A stretch of DNA of 64,000 nucleotides from Actinobacillus genomosp. 1 (GCF_029774175.1 NZ_CP103834.1:506501-570500), one strand, 5' to 3'; numbered from the stretch's first letter, positions 7,279-15,757 are shown. Made by a program: numbers and translations. The notes: generated by a model not told the origin, from the sequence alone.

Positions 7279-7914
7279 ATGAATATTTTACAGTACATCA
7301 CAACAAATAGCGACACAATCAACAATAATCAGCAAGGTTATTTAGATATGGTTCATTCCGCACTATTGGCGGAATTTGCAAAAAATGAAGAAAATTCGAC
7401 CGCTTGTAAAAAGAATTACTTTACAAGTTTAGCGAATAAGGTTTATGCTATTCTCGCTTTCGCAAAATCGGAAGCCGAGCGTGGAAACTCGAATAATTTA
7501 CTTGTGGCGAACACTAGCACGCCCTTCAATGACCGTGCTTTTTTTGTTCGTGGACTAAACACACCTAAAGAAAATAACCAATCCAAAAATGGATTTGTTA
7601 CATTTCTCTCAATGGTAGCGTTTAGTGGGCAACGTTTAATCGTTGGCTGTGTTCCACAAGTCGCAGTTTTCCACCCCGCTAAACGCTATCGCCAAGCCGT
7701 GGAAAGCAAAGCGATAGACTCTAAAAATTTACTTGTGGAGCTATCAGCCATGATCTACCTATTCAAAGCCGTAAGCCGTTTAGACTTACGTAACACTTCA
7801 AAACCGATTTCATCATTCCCTTGCTATACCGTGCGTATTAAAGCCAATAGCTTAGAACAAGCTAAAGCTAAGGTCTGCCCTTTCTTTGCCGTTAAGGAGG
7901 TGGTTTATGCGTAA
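7279..7914 (+). CDS. Icd/Ash-like phage protein (putative host cell-division inhibitor)
   Basis: A 211-aa protein. The C-terminal part (about 165-205, FPCYTVRIKANSLEQAKAKV) resembles the closing domain of proteins annotated as host cell division inhibitor Icd-like in P1/P4-type elements. The middle (about 85-140) has the FFVRGLN and AFSGQRLIVGCVPQ segments seen in phage Ash/Icd-like proteins. The function of the family is poorly established; P1 Icd blocks division when expressed. There is no enzymatic motif. The stop overlaps the start of the next gene. The assignment rests on remembered family resemblance and is tentative. Confidence 0.5.
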   Translation: MNILQYITTNSDTINNNQQGYLDMVHSALLAEFAKNEENSTACKKNYFTSLANKVYAILAFAKSEAERGNSNNLLVANTSTPFNDRAFFVRGLNTPKENNQSKNGFVTFLSMVAFSGQRLIVGCVPQVAVFHPAKRYRQAVESKAIDSKNLLVELSAMIYLFKAVSRLDLRNTSKPISSFPCYTVRIKANSLEQAKAKVCPFFAVKEVVYA

Positions 7915-8248
7915 CACAAATAAATTGATTGAAGATATTCGTGAGCAAACCGACAACCTCGATATGCTCCTTACCTATGCGAATAGTTTATCAAGTGCGA
8001 TTAGCGTCGATCATTCTGAGTGCCTAAGCGCAGATGGCGAAGGCGGATTTACTTATAGCGACGATATTGCAGACGGCTTACTTGCGCTTAATGATTACCT
8101 TATTGAGCAGATTAAACAGGTACACCGCCAACGTGATCAACAGATTTATGAATTAATCCAAGCTCACCAAGCACAGACAGAAGCCTTGAATACCTACAAA
8201 TTAGTGGAATCTGAACGCAAAGCGGTAGAGGTAGCGAAAGATGAGTAA
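7907..8248 (+). CDS. hypothetical protein in the satellite operon
   Basis: A 113-aa acidic helical protein of unknown function. The ATG at 7907 is chosen because AAGGAGG (7894-7900) stands 6 bases upstream; the frame extends further but without a site. It overlaps the preceding stop (7912-7914) and the following start (8241). The C-terminal 60 residues (IEQIKQVHRQRDQQIYELIQ) form a long charged helix that could be a coiled coil. It is probably a small regulator or accessory factor expressed with the helicase. Confidence 0.65.
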   Translation: MRNTNKLIEDIREQTDNLDMLLTYANSLSSAISVDHSECLSADGEGGFTYSDDIADGLLALNDYLIEQIKQVHRQRDQQIYELIQAHQAQTEALNTYKLVESERKAVEVAKDE

Positions 8249-8444
8249 CCAACAAGCACAATTTAACGAAGGAATGGCTAAATGTTGGCAAGCGGCGACC
8301 CTATTAGATGCTATGTCAAAATCACGTCTTCAAGATATGGATGGTGTAAGTATTAGTATAGCAATCGAAGGAATTCACGGCATTCTTATATCTGCCTTAT
8401 CTGAAATGGAAAATTTAAACTTTAAGGGAGGCGAGAATGAGTAA
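8241..8444 (+). CDS. small hypothetical protein in the satellite operon
   Basis: A 67-aa, mildly acidic, probably helical protein of unknown function. It overlaps the genes on both sides by 8 bases, which suggests coupled translation and supports its reality. Alternating hydrophobic residues (SISIAIEGIHGILISALSEM, 38-57) could form an amphipathic interface rather than a membrane span. Confidence 0.55.
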   Translation: MSNQQAQFNEGMAKCWQAATLLDAMSKSRLQDMDGVSISIAIEGIHGILISALSEMENLNFKGGENE

Positions 8445-8661
8445 TCTAGAAACCCTCCATTCAATCAAGCAGCCGTTAGATATGGCGAAGATATTCCTTG
8501 AGATTGCTTTAACCGGCAACGGTGCGGTACGACGTGAAAACGGTACGCTGATGAGCAGAGATGAAATACTGGCGGAAGCCTTCCAATACTTAGATGAAGC
8601 GCACACTTACTTACAGGAAGTGATCGAAGAGGTGGAGTATGAACAAAATCCGCTTTTATGA
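8437..8661 (+). CDS. small hypothetical protein in the satellite operon
   Basis: A 74-aa acidic protein of unknown function. GGGAGG (8428-8433) precedes the ATG. The C-terminal half (ILAEAFQYLDEAHTYLQEVI) is helical. Its 3' end overlaps the helicase gene by 23 bases, so helicase translation is likely coupled to it. Confidence 0.55.
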   Translation: MSNLETLHSIKQPLDMAKIFLEIALTGNGAVRRENGTLMSRDEILAEAFQYLDEAHTYLQEVIEEVEYEQNPLL

Positions 8662-10810
8662 TGACCAGTTAGCAAAAGCGAACGCTTTCAACGATTGGAT
8701 TATTCTCGCCGGTCAAGACGCACACAAAGCCTATTACCGATGGAATAGTACGATGAGCCGTTCAGAAGCCGGCAAGGGAGAAAGATGGGCATTAATTCGT
8801 GATAGCTTCAGGCTAGGCAATGATATGATTCCGTGCTTGTTGGATAGCAAAGATTTGAGCCAATTAGACCGCTTGTTACTTGCGCCGGCAGCACAACGAT
8901 TCATTAAAATATTCCAAGTGGGAGAACTCCCCACTTTGGCAAAAGATAAAGACGATTTCCGAACACGGGTATTGATGAACCTTGCGGAGCATTGCCCGAA
9001 CCTTACCGCCATAGAATGGCTGGATGAAGGCTTTAATACGGAAAACCTAACCAGCGAATATCAGCGCATTAAGAACGGACAGCACGCTACCGCAGAGCTT
9101 TTAGAGCAACGCACACTTAACCCCGAAGATGATACCGCCCCACGTGTAGAAATGCGTAAGCGTGGCGGATTAAAAGGCTTGTACTACATAACTACTCGTA
9201 TTGTGGACGGTGAGAAAGTCGAAAGCGAAAAATGGTTATCCGATTTTGTCGAGGTCATCGGGCTAGGCAAAGGAGAAAGTGAACATTTCATTATTTTGCA
9301 AAAAGAGAAGCAAGAACGACCGCTTGTTATGCCGCTAAAAGATATTGGCGAGCGTGATGGCTGGCAGTATTTGAAACGTAATGATGTAACGGTAACGACT
9401 AAGCAAGCATTGCGGGCGGAATTAGCCGATTATTTGCAATTTAAAAGCCGAACCGCCAAGCAGTATTACATTACCGACAAAACCGGCTGGAATGACGATT
9501 TAACTGCTTTTACCTTGCCAAACGGGGAAACCCTAGGGCAACCGCAAACCCCGACTATTTTCCGCAATTTAACGCAGAATATCGAAGGATATAGAGTAAG
9601 CGGAACAACAGCGGACTGGGTGGAGAATATCGGGCGTTATTGCGTAGGTAATCCGTCGATGATGTTATCGGTTGGCGTGGCATTAAGTGCGCCATTGTTG
9701 AAACCCTTAGAAGCGGACGGCTACGGCGTACACCTCTACGAAGATTCAACATTCGGCAAAACAACCGCTTTAAATATTGCCGCTTCAATTTACGGACACC
9801 CAAGAGAAACCCGTACAGCATGGAACGCTACACCGTTAGCCTTACAGAACGAAGCCTTTAGTCGTAACGGGCTATTTATGCCGTTAGATGAAATCAGCGA
9901 AGCCAGTCCGAAAGCCGTCGCACAGACCGCTTACAGCTTGTTTAACGGACAAGGGAAGTTACAAGGTGCGAAAGAAGGTGGGAATCGCAAGTCGATTAAA
10001 TGGCTAGTAGCGAATCTCTCCACCGGTGAGGAAGGTTTAGAGAGCTACCTCAAGCAACAAGGGATAAAGGTCAATGCCGGTCAATTAGTCCGCTTGCTCA
10101 ATATCCCGATGAAACGAGCGACAGAGTTTCACGGCTTGGCGGACGGTAAAACGCACGCTGACACGCTAAACACTAACGTAATGAAGTTTTATGGTGCGGT
10201 GGGCGTAGATTGGCTTACTTATCTAGTCCAAGCGGAAAAAAGCGCATTAAGAGCGTTATACGACAAAGTAAAACAATCTCGATTAAAGAGCTTGCCGGAT
10301 AATTCAGAACCTCAAATTAAGCGAGTAATGGCGGATAGATTCGCCCTCATTGAAACCGCCCTATTATTGGCTAAGGATATCTTACAATGGACGGGACAAG
10401 ATATATCAAACGCTATCACGGCTAACTTCAATGAATGGGTAAATGCTTATGGCTGGCATTCGAAAAAGCATACCCAAATCATTGAACAGGTGAACGGTTG
10501 GCTACTGGTAAATGCTGATACTCGTTTTGAAGAGTTTCCACCGGACGGCACACAGAAGCCTATCAGCAATAAAGCCGGTTATCGACTGGTAGAAGATGAC
10601 CGTTATTTTGTCTTCAAGAGCGTATTTGAAGATGAAGCCTTACAAGGGCAGACGAAAGAGGTTGCGCTTCCGGTATTAGTTAAAGCGGGCATTCTTCATA
10701 AGGGAGAGGGCAACGGCTACGCATATCTTCAACGAATGCCGCGCAAGATCAACCCAAAGAGAACACGGGCGTATCTTGTCGAGATTCTCAACGAAGACAG
10801 CGAAGTATAG
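8639..10810 (+). CDS. DUF927-domain replicative helicase
   Basis: A 723-aa ATPase, probable replication initiator/helicase of the island. The DUF927 domain spans about 165-460, including KWLSDFVEVIGLG and the ITDKTGWN segment. The Walker A loop is EDSTFGKTTALNIA (368-381, GKT at 373-375), with Glu where relatives often have Gly. Walker B is GLFMPLDEIS (411-420, D417, E418). No zinc finger, TOPRIM or AEP primase motif is apparent, so it differs from the fused primase-helicase alpha protein of P4. It is the last and largest gene of the operon and is followed by a terminator and the right iteron cluster, fitting an initiator acting on those iterons. Confidence 0.85.
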   Translation: MNKIRFYDDQLAKANAFNDWIILAGQDAHKAYYRWNSTMSRSEAGKGERWALIRDSFRLGNDMIPCLLDSKDLSQLDRLLLAPAAQRFIKIFQVGELPTLAKDKDDFRTRVLMNLAEHCPNLTAIEWLDEGFNTENLTSEYQRIKNGQHATAELLEQRTLNPEDDTAPRVEMRKRGGLKGLYYITTRIVDGEKVESEKWLSDFVEVIGLGKGESEHFIILQKEKQERPLVMPLKDIGERDGWQYLKRNDVTVTTKQALRAELADYLQFKSRTAKQYYITDKTGWNDDLTAFTLPNGETLGQPQTPTIFRNLTQNIEGYRVSGTTADWVENIGRYCVGNPSMMLSVGVALSAPLLKPLEADGYGVHLYEDSTFGKTTALNIAASIYGHPRETRTAWNATPLALQNEAFSRNGLFMPLDEISEASPKAVAQTAYSLFNGQGKLQGAKEGGNRKSIKWLVANLSTGEEGLESYLKQQGIKVNAGQLVRLLNIPMKRATEFHGLADGKTHADTLNTNVMKFYGAVGVDWLTYLVQAEKSALRALYDKVKQSRLKSLPDNSEPQIKRVMADRFALIETALLLAKDILQWTGQDISNAITANFNEWVNAYGWHSKKHTQIIEQVNGWLLVNADTRFEEFPPDGTQKPISNKAGYRLVEDDRYFVFKSVFEDEALQGQTKEVALPVLVKAGILHKGEGNGYAYLQRMPRKINPKRTRAYLVEILNEDSEV

Positions 10811-10833
10811 CCATGCTATAAAACTACATTCAG

Positions 10834-10857
10834 ACCGCCACTATTGGCGGTTTTTTT
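10834..10857 (+). terminator. terminator of the alpA-helicase operon
   Basis: ACCGCCA (10834-10840) pairs with TGGCGGT (10845-10851) through a CTAT loop, followed by a run of eight T. Confidence 0.9.
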
Positions 10858-10906
10858 GTTATCTTTTGTTATGCCTTGTGCTTATAAAATGTACTTTTTA
10901 TACAGC

Positions 10907-11084
10907 CTGTATAAATTTATTCTCTCCTTTCTATTAGGATGCATATTTTTAATAGTCCCATAGTCCCAAACACCCTTTTTAAGGTATGAAGTCATTATAT
11001 ATCAATAAGTTAGATGTAAAATTATTGGACTATCATGGGACTAAAATCGACATTTTGGGACTAAAATACCCCCTTTTGGGACTA
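10907..11084 (+). repeat. 178-bp repeat copy B with iterons
   Basis: Near-identical to 1701-1878 (8 mismatches, no indels). It carries six GGGACTA-type heptamers: reversed at 10953-10959 and 10961-10967, forward at 11026-11032, 11037-11043, 11057-11063 and 11078-11084. The conserved block between them (AAGGTATGAAGTCATTATAT) is identical in both copies. Confidence 0.8.
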
Positions 11085-11123
11085 AATGCTTAAGCTAAAA
11101 AAATGAAAACACTCAAAAGTATT

Positions 11124-11241
11124 TAGTCCAAAAACCACCTAAAATAGTCCCAAACGTGAAAAAATAGTCCCAAAAATTTCATGTAACCCATTGAATATAA
11201 AAAGAAAAGTTAGTTTTGGGACTAATGGGACTATTGGACTA
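11124..11241 (+). repeat. extension of the right iteron cluster
   Basis: Six more GGGACTA-type heptamers lie outside the 178-bp repeat: reversed at 11124-11130, 11145-11151 and 11165-11171; forward at 11218-11224, 11227-11233 and 11235-11241. This brings the right cluster to twelve, arranged in opposing blocks in AT-rich DNA, and makes it the better candidate for the replication origin. Confidence 0.65.
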
Positions 11242-12197
11242 CGAATTTTTCCTTATATAATAGAGAGGGTGGAAAGTGTGAAAATCTTATACAGTGGTTT
11301 TGGGGTGAAAATTAATTTTATCTTGCTATATCGAACAGTGAGCAACAGAAACCGCCCCTTGAGCTCAATTTTTACAACCGCAAAATTAAACGAGTTTAGG
11401 GAACAATACGCGCGCGCGTACTGCTGACAAAATTCTTATATTTCGTATAAATTGACCGATAAAAGAACCTTATACCCAACACCGCCAACATTTAACCAGC
11501 CCAATTACGTTCTACGGGTGGGTGTAAGCCGTTGGCTGATACGTAAGGAACGCCTACTGTATGGGGGAAATCCCCACACAGCACACCGACACAGGCAAAC
11601 ATTAATAAGTGTGGTCATATCACCACAATTAAGCCGTTGCGATGAATCCTAGCTAAAGAACACTAAGAACCTTATCCGAATATAGATAGGGCTTTTTATT
11701 ACCGGCGAATTATGGCTATTACGACCACGGTTCGTAGTCGTGTACATAAGTACACCACAGCAACAACCCTAGAGAGGTATGCCCACTTTTGGACACACCC
11801 AGTAAAGTATGGGGATTTCCCCCACACAGAAAAAACTAGGTTCTTCCCAGGGGGAGGGGTATTCGAATGGGGTACTGCAGATGCGTTTAGGTTCTCTTTT
11901 TGCAGAATTTTTGAAAGTTTCGGGTTAAATGCTGGGGTAAGGTAAGAAAAATGGCAAAAAAAACAATTTCCCCACATCATTACATCCTTTGATGTATGGC
12001 GAGAATCCCTAAAACAGTCAAACATTGACCGAAACGGTAAAACACCATTTACCGAAACAGTAAGTTCTATCACGCCGGTGCAATGAATCCCTATTATTTC
12101 GGGAACTCCCTACTTTTTCGGGATTCATTCCGCCAACCATTCTTACGATATGAATTATTGTATGTAAAATATACTAATTTATAGATGACTTTTTGAT
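11242..12197. other. gene-poor right end of the satellite
   Basis: No convincing gene in about 950 bp. Short open frames exist (for example 11712-11945, a possible Ash-like product) but lack ribosome-binding sites. Visible structure includes two similar G/C blocks (11559-11581 and 11807-11830, a GGGGGAAATCCCC block and its reverse), and a hairpin AATGAATCCC/GGGATTCATT (12082-12091, 12120-12129). Regulatory RNA or remnants of a phage immunity region are possible. Confidence 0.4.
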
Positions 12198-12219
12198 TTA
12201 GTTATACGTTTAGTTATAC
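12198..12219 (+). promoter_or_regulatory. integrase arm-type binding sites (right arm)
   Basis: Two direct copies of TTAGTTATAC (12198-12207 and 12210-12219), 12 bp apart, about 75 bp inside attR. The spacing is the same as for the first pair in the left arm (374 and 386). Confidence 0.65.
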
Positions 12220-12272
12220 GGAATGACTTTGATTTTTCTTAGAGTGTTGTATTGCAATGCTTCGTGTAGGTT

Positions 12273-12309
12273 GGTTCAAACTCGGTAGGGGGCCAACTTA
12301 ACTTTTCTA
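12273..12309 (+). repeat. attR, direct repeat copy 2 with degenerate tRNA 3' end
   Basis: 12293-12309 is identical to 239-255. Upstream, GGTTCAAACTCGGTAGGGGG resembles the T arm and acceptor strand of the tRNA (GGTTCAAGTCCGGTAGGGGG) with substitutions and loss of bases, so this copy cannot form a tRNA. It marks the right end of the island. Confidence 0.8.
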
Positions 12310-12392
12310 GTCTTTCGTTTTCGTCCACTTCTTACTTTCAAGTCTTGATTTTTCTTGTATAGCTTTGTAACTACAAAGCTGGTTATATTTCT

Positions 12393-12623
12393 TTATTGAC
12401 TTAATGTGACCGGTAGCATTAACGTATCAAGCACAAAACTGAGCGGTAAATCAACCACAGCAGGAATACTTAAAATTCCTCCGTCTTGAATGACATTGAA
12501 GTCTTTAGCTACACCGGCATAAACGGAATAATCTCCTTCGGTTAGGCTGATAATCGTACCGCAAGCGGTTAAAGTTTGGAGCAAGACTGCTAATGTGAGA
12601 ATTTTTAATAATGGTGTATTCAT
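12393..12623 (-). CDS. YceK/YidQ-type small lipoprotein
   Basis: A 76-aa secreted lipoprotein. The signal peptide ends in a lipobox LTAC with lipidated Cys21. The mature part has GTIISLTEGDYSVYAGVAKD and DLPLSFVLDTLMLPVT, typical of the DUF1375 YceK family of unknown function. It lies just outside attR, reading toward the island, and should be a chromosomal gene. Short AT-rich DNA separates it from leuB, which reads away. Confidence 0.7.
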   Translation of the reverse strand: MNTPLLKILTLAVLLQTLTACGTIISLTEGDYSVYAGVAKDFNVIQDGGILSIPAVVDLPLSFVLDTLMLPVTLSQ

Positions 12624-12736
12624 ATTATCTCTCCGATCATATTATATTCTAGAGCAAATTACGTAATTTCCCACCCAATAGTTAAAATTTTAAGGTAGAA
12701 TATTTAAATCTTTACATAACAATAAGAGGATATTAT

Positions 12737-13819
12737 ATGCAAACTCACAACATTGCGGTTTTAGCTGGGGACGGTATCGGCCCTGAAATTATGGCTCAGG
12801 CGATCAAAGTGCTTGAAGCGACACAGCAAAAATTCGGTTTTAAATTAAATTTTAATCATTTTAATATCGGCGGTGCGGCAATTGATACGCAAGGTAAAGC
12901 ATTGCCGGAAAATACCTTAAAAGGTTGTGAAGAAGCCGATGCGATTCTGTTTGGTTCTGTGGGCGGACCTAAATGGGTAAATTTGCCGCCGGATGAACAA
13001 CCGGAGCGTGGTTCATTACTTCCGTTACGTAAACATTTCAAATTATTCTGTAACTTACGTCCCGCCACTTTATATAAAGGTTTAGAAAAATTCTGTCCGT
13101 TGCGAGCGGATATTGCGGCAAAAGGCTTCGATATGGTTGTAGTACGTGAATTAACCGGCGGCATTTATTTCGGTCAGCCGAAAGGACGTGAGGGCGAAGG
13201 TTCGCAGACTAAGGCGTTTGATACCGAAGTGTACTATAAATATGAGATTGAGCGTATTGCGCGCGTTGCTTTTGAATCTGCAATGAAACGTAATAAGAAA
13301 GTAACGTCTATTGATAAGGCAAACGTATTGCAAAGTTCAATTTTATGGCGTGAAACGGTAAGCGAAATTGCAAAAGACTATCCGGAAGTAACGTTAGAAC
13401 ATATGTATATTGATAATGCTACAATGCAACTCATTAAAACACCGGAAAGTTTTGATATCTTATTATGTTCGAATATCTTCGGCGATATTATTTCGGATGA
13501 AGCGGCAATGATTACCGGTTCAATGGGCATGTTGCCGTCTGCAAGTTTAAATGAAAACGGTTTCGGTTTATATGAACCGGCGGGCGGTTCGGCACCGGAT
13601 ATCGCAGGTAAAAATATTGCGAATCCAATTGCACAAATTTTATCGGCTGCAATGATGTTACGCTATAGTTTTAATTTAAATGAGGCTGCGGATGCGATTG
13701 AGGCGGCGATTCAAAAAGCGTTAGCGGACGGCTATCGCACAGGTGATTTGGCGGATGAAAATACGCCGGTTTCTACCAGTGAAATGGGCGATATTATTAC
13801 GAGAAATATTTTAGCTTAA
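12737..13819 (+). CDS. leuB: 3-isopropylmalate dehydrogenase
   Basis: A 360-aa NAD-dependent enzyme of leucine synthesis, oxidising and decarboxylating 3-isopropylmalate to 2-oxoisocaproate in the cytoplasm. The N-terminal AVLAGDGIGPEIM, the substrate-binding VVVRELTGGIYFGQP with Arg and Tyr, DKANVLQSS and the NAD loop EPAGGSAPDIAGKNIANP are all present. Length is normal for the family. AGAGG lies upstream of the ATG. It stands alone: leuA, leuC and leuD are not adjacent, so the pathway genes are split in this genome. A strong hairpin terminator follows. Confidence 0.96.
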   Translation: MQTHNIAVLAGDGIGPEIMAQAIKVLEATQQKFGFKLNFNHFNIGGAAIDTQGKALPENTLKGCEEADAILFGSVGGPKWVNLPPDEQPERGSLLPLRKHFKLFCNLRPATLYKGLEKFCPLRADIAAKGFDMVVVRELTGGIYFGQPKGREGEGSQTKAFDTEVYYKYEIERIARVAFESAMKRNKKVTSIDKANVLQSSILWRETVSEIAKDYPEVTLEHMYIDNATMQLIKTPESFDILLCSNIFGDIISDEAAMITGSMGMLPSASLNENGFGLYEPAGGSAPDIAGKNIANPIAQILSAAMMLRYSFNLNEAADAIEAAIQKALADGYRTGDLADENTPVSTSEMGDIITRNILA

Positions 13820-13841
13820 ATAGTGGATTGTTTTGCATAAA

Positions 13842-13900
13842 CAAGCGGTCAAAATTTGAAAGATTTTTGCAAATCTTTTTCAAATTTTGACCGCTTTTAT
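13842..13900 (+). terminator. uptake-signal inverted pair forming the leuB terminator
   Basis: AAGCGGTCAAAATTTGAAAG (from 13843) pairs with the stretch ending TTTTGACCGCTT (to 13896) with a 2-base bulge. Both arms contain the uptake word. A short T-run follows. Confidence 0.75.
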
Positions 13901-13941
13901 TATGTTTAATTTATTAAATGATATTTAATTTATAAAATTAA

Positions 13942-14343
13942 TTAACCATCAATTTCTTCGCCTGTTTCATCCCATTTGAAATTGAGTGCGATGGAATTTA
14001 GGCAGAAGCGTAAACCTGTCGGCGGAGGTCCGTCATTAAATACGTGACCCATATGCGCATCGCAGTTACCGCAACGGATTTCGGTACGGTGACGACCTAA
14101 ACTATAATCGTCTAAATAGCGTAGTGCATCGTCCGAAACCGCTTCATAGAAACTTGGCCAACCGCAGCCGGCATCAAATTTAGTATCGGAACGGAATAAT
14201 GCGTTGTGGCAACGTGCACAACGATAAGTCCCGATACGTTCTTCATGCAGGAATTTACCGGTAAACGGCATTTCGGTTCCGTGGTTAATCAGAATCTCAA
14301 CTTGTTCTTCGGTTAGTTCGTCAATATCTTTAATCATCTTCAC
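13942..14343 (-). CDS. msrB: peptide-methionine (R)-S-oxide reductase
   Basis: A 133-aa cytoplasmic repair enzyme that reduces methionine-R-sulfoxide in proteins. Zinc ligands are C42/C45 (CARC) and C91/C94 (CGNC), and the catalytic Cys114 is in RFCLNS. The conserved GCGWPSFYEA and HMGHVFNDGP are present. It is a single-domain MsrB, not fused to MsrA as in some relatives. Divergent from gapA, with 216 bp between. Confidence 0.96.
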   Translation of the reverse strand: MKMIKDIDELTEEQVEILINHGTEMPFTGKFLHEERIGTYRCARCHNALFRSDTKFDAGCGWPSFYEAVSDDALRYLDDYSLGRHRTEIRCGNCDAHMGHVFNDGPPPTGLRFCLNSIALNFKWDETGEEIDG

Positions 14344-14464
14344 TCCTAAAATAGAAATTTCTCTCCAATTCTACCGTTTTTTTACCACTTTAGCGTTACA
14401 AATTTTGAAATTTTGACATAGATCACAAAAAATTTATCTGTTATATTGGATTGCGTTCTTTTAG

Positions 14465-14495
14465 TTGAAAGGCATATTAGAGTATGTGCTATAAT
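14465..14495 (+). promoter_or_regulatory. gapA promoter
   Basis: An extended -10 (TGCTATAAT, hexamer 14490-14495) has a -35-like TTGAAA at 14465-14470 (19-base spacer). It lies about 65 bases before the gapA start, as expected for a strongly expressed glycolytic gene. A second TTGACA at 14413-14418 lacks a well-spaced -10. Confidence 0.5.
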
Positions 14496-14559
14496 CCCTG
14501 TACTTTCAGAGTATGGAAGAACGAATTTTGTTTAACTTTAAATATAGGTGAAAAAATCT

Positions 14560-15564
14560 ATGGCTATTAAAATTGGTATTAACGGCTTCGGTCGTATCGG
14601 TCGTATCGTATTCCGTGCAGCTCAACTTCGCGATGATATCGAAGTGGTAGGTATTAACGACTTAATCGACGTTGATTACATGGCTTACATGTTAAAATAC
14701 GATTCAACTCACGGTCGTTTCAATGGTACAGTTGAAGTTAAAGACGGTCAATTAGTAGTTAATGGCAAAGCGATCCGCGTAACTGCTGAACGTGATCCGG
14801 CTAACTTAAAATGGGATGAAATCGGTGTTGATATCGCAGTTGAAGCGACAGGTTTATTCTTAGATGACGCAACAGCACGTAAACACATTACGGCAGGTGC
14901 GAAAAAAGTTGTTTTAACAGGCCCGTCTAAAGATGCAACACCTATGTTTGTAAACGGTGTAAACTTCGATGCGTATGCAGGTCAAGATATCGTGTCTAAC
15001 GCATCTTGTACAACTAACTGCTTAGCACCTTTAGCGAAAGTAATCCACAACAAATTCGGTATCAAAGAAGGTTTAATGACTACAGTTCACGCAACAACTG
15101 CGACACAAAAAACTGTAGACGGTCCGTCTGCGAAAGACTGGCGTGGTGGTCGTGGTGCTTCACAAAACATCATTCCTTCATCAACAGGTGCGGCGAAAGC
15201 TGTAGGTAAAGTATTACCTGCATTAAACGGTAAATTAACAGGTATGGCTTTCCGTGTTCCGACAACAAACGTTTCTGTTGTTGATTTAACGGTGAACTTA
15301 GAAAAACCGGCTACATACGAAGAAATCTGTGCGGAAGTTAAACGTGCTTCACAAGAAGAAATGAAAGGCGTGTTAGGTTATACTGAAGATGCGGTAGTAT
15401 CAACAGACTTTAACGGTGCGGTTGAAACTTCGGTATTCGATGCTAAAGCAGGTATCGCATTAACAGATACTTTCGTAAAATTAGTATCTTGGTACGATAA
15501 CGAAACAGGTTATTCAAACAAAGTATTAGACTTAGTTGCTCACGTTTATAACTACAAAGGCTAA
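14560..15564 (+). CDS. gapA: glyceraldehyde-3-phosphate dehydrogenase
   Basis: A 334-aa NAD-dependent glycolytic enzyme. The N-terminal dinucleotide fold is IGINGFGRIGR, the catalytic SNASCTTNC has Cys150, and WYDNETGYSNKV is near the end. The ATG at 14560 is chosen because AGGTGA stands about 9 bases upstream; a GTG four codons earlier would use no site. Codon use is strongly biased (ACA, GGT, CGT), as in highly expressed genes. Ends in an intrinsic terminator. Confidence 0.97.
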   Translation: MAIKIGINGFGRIGRIVFRAAQLRDDIEVVGINDLIDVDYMAYMLKYDSTHGRFNGTVEVKDGQLVVNGKAIRVTAERDPANLKWDEIGVDIAVEATGLFLDDATARKHITAGAKKVVLTGPSKDATPMFVNGVNFDAYAGQDIVSNASCTTNCLAPLAKVIHNKFGIKEGLMTTVHATTATQKTVDGPSAKDWRGGRGASQNIIPSSTGAAKAVGKVLPALNGKLTGMAFRVPTTNVSVVDLTVNLEKPATYEEICAEVKRASQEEMKGVLGYTEDAVVSTDFNGAVETSVFDAKAGIALTDTFVKLVSWYDNETGYSNKVLDLVAHVYNYKG

Positions 15565-15583
15565 TTAATTAGTTTCTGATTTG

Positions 15584-15612
15584 AAACGCCGCTCCAAAAG
15601 AGTGGCGTTTTT
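15584..15612 (+). terminator. gapA terminator
   Basis: AAACGCCGCTC pairs with GAGTGGCGTTT across an AAAA-type loop, with a following T-run. Confidence 0.85.
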
Positions 15613-15757
15613 GGTTTAAATGCAAGTAATTTTCTTTTACCTAAATTATTCATTGAAGTTTAGTAGGCTTTTTTGTTATATTTACACATAATTTTTTGCT
15701 CCATTGTGAGCATTCTTTTTTATTATTGCAACTCCCAAATTCAATGGATTCCTCTAT

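Larger units (their letters stand above)
239..12309 (+). mobile_element. 12.05-kb phage satellite (PICI-like island) in tRNA-Ile2
   Basis: The element is bounded by a 17-bp direct repeat (239-255 and 12293-12309), with an integrase beside the tRNA. Inside are an AlpA-type activator, a Rha regulator, a small terminase subunit, an Icd-like gene, a DUF927 helicase and iteron clusters. It has no capsid, portal, tail, lysis or large terminase gene, so it cannot build a virion alone. Gram-negative phage-inducible chromosomal islands share the combination int-alpA-replication protein. A defective prophage remnant is the main alternative, but the intact tightly packed operon argues against decay. Confidence 0.8.

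Noticed and set aside
10907..11241. CRISPR-like array of GGGACTA repeats
   Set aside because: Units are 7 bp, in both orientations and with irregular spacing, and no cas genes are present; they fit iterons better.
11191..11945. Three short open frames at the right end of the satellite (11191-11427, 11452-11652, 11712-11945)
   Set aside because: No ribosome-binding sites, odd composition, and partial overlap with iterons or inverted repeats. The last could be an Ash-like product but is not well enough supported to call.
12273..12297. Second tRNA gene
   Set aside because: Only the T arm and part of the acceptor strand are present, with mismatches; it is the attR remnant.
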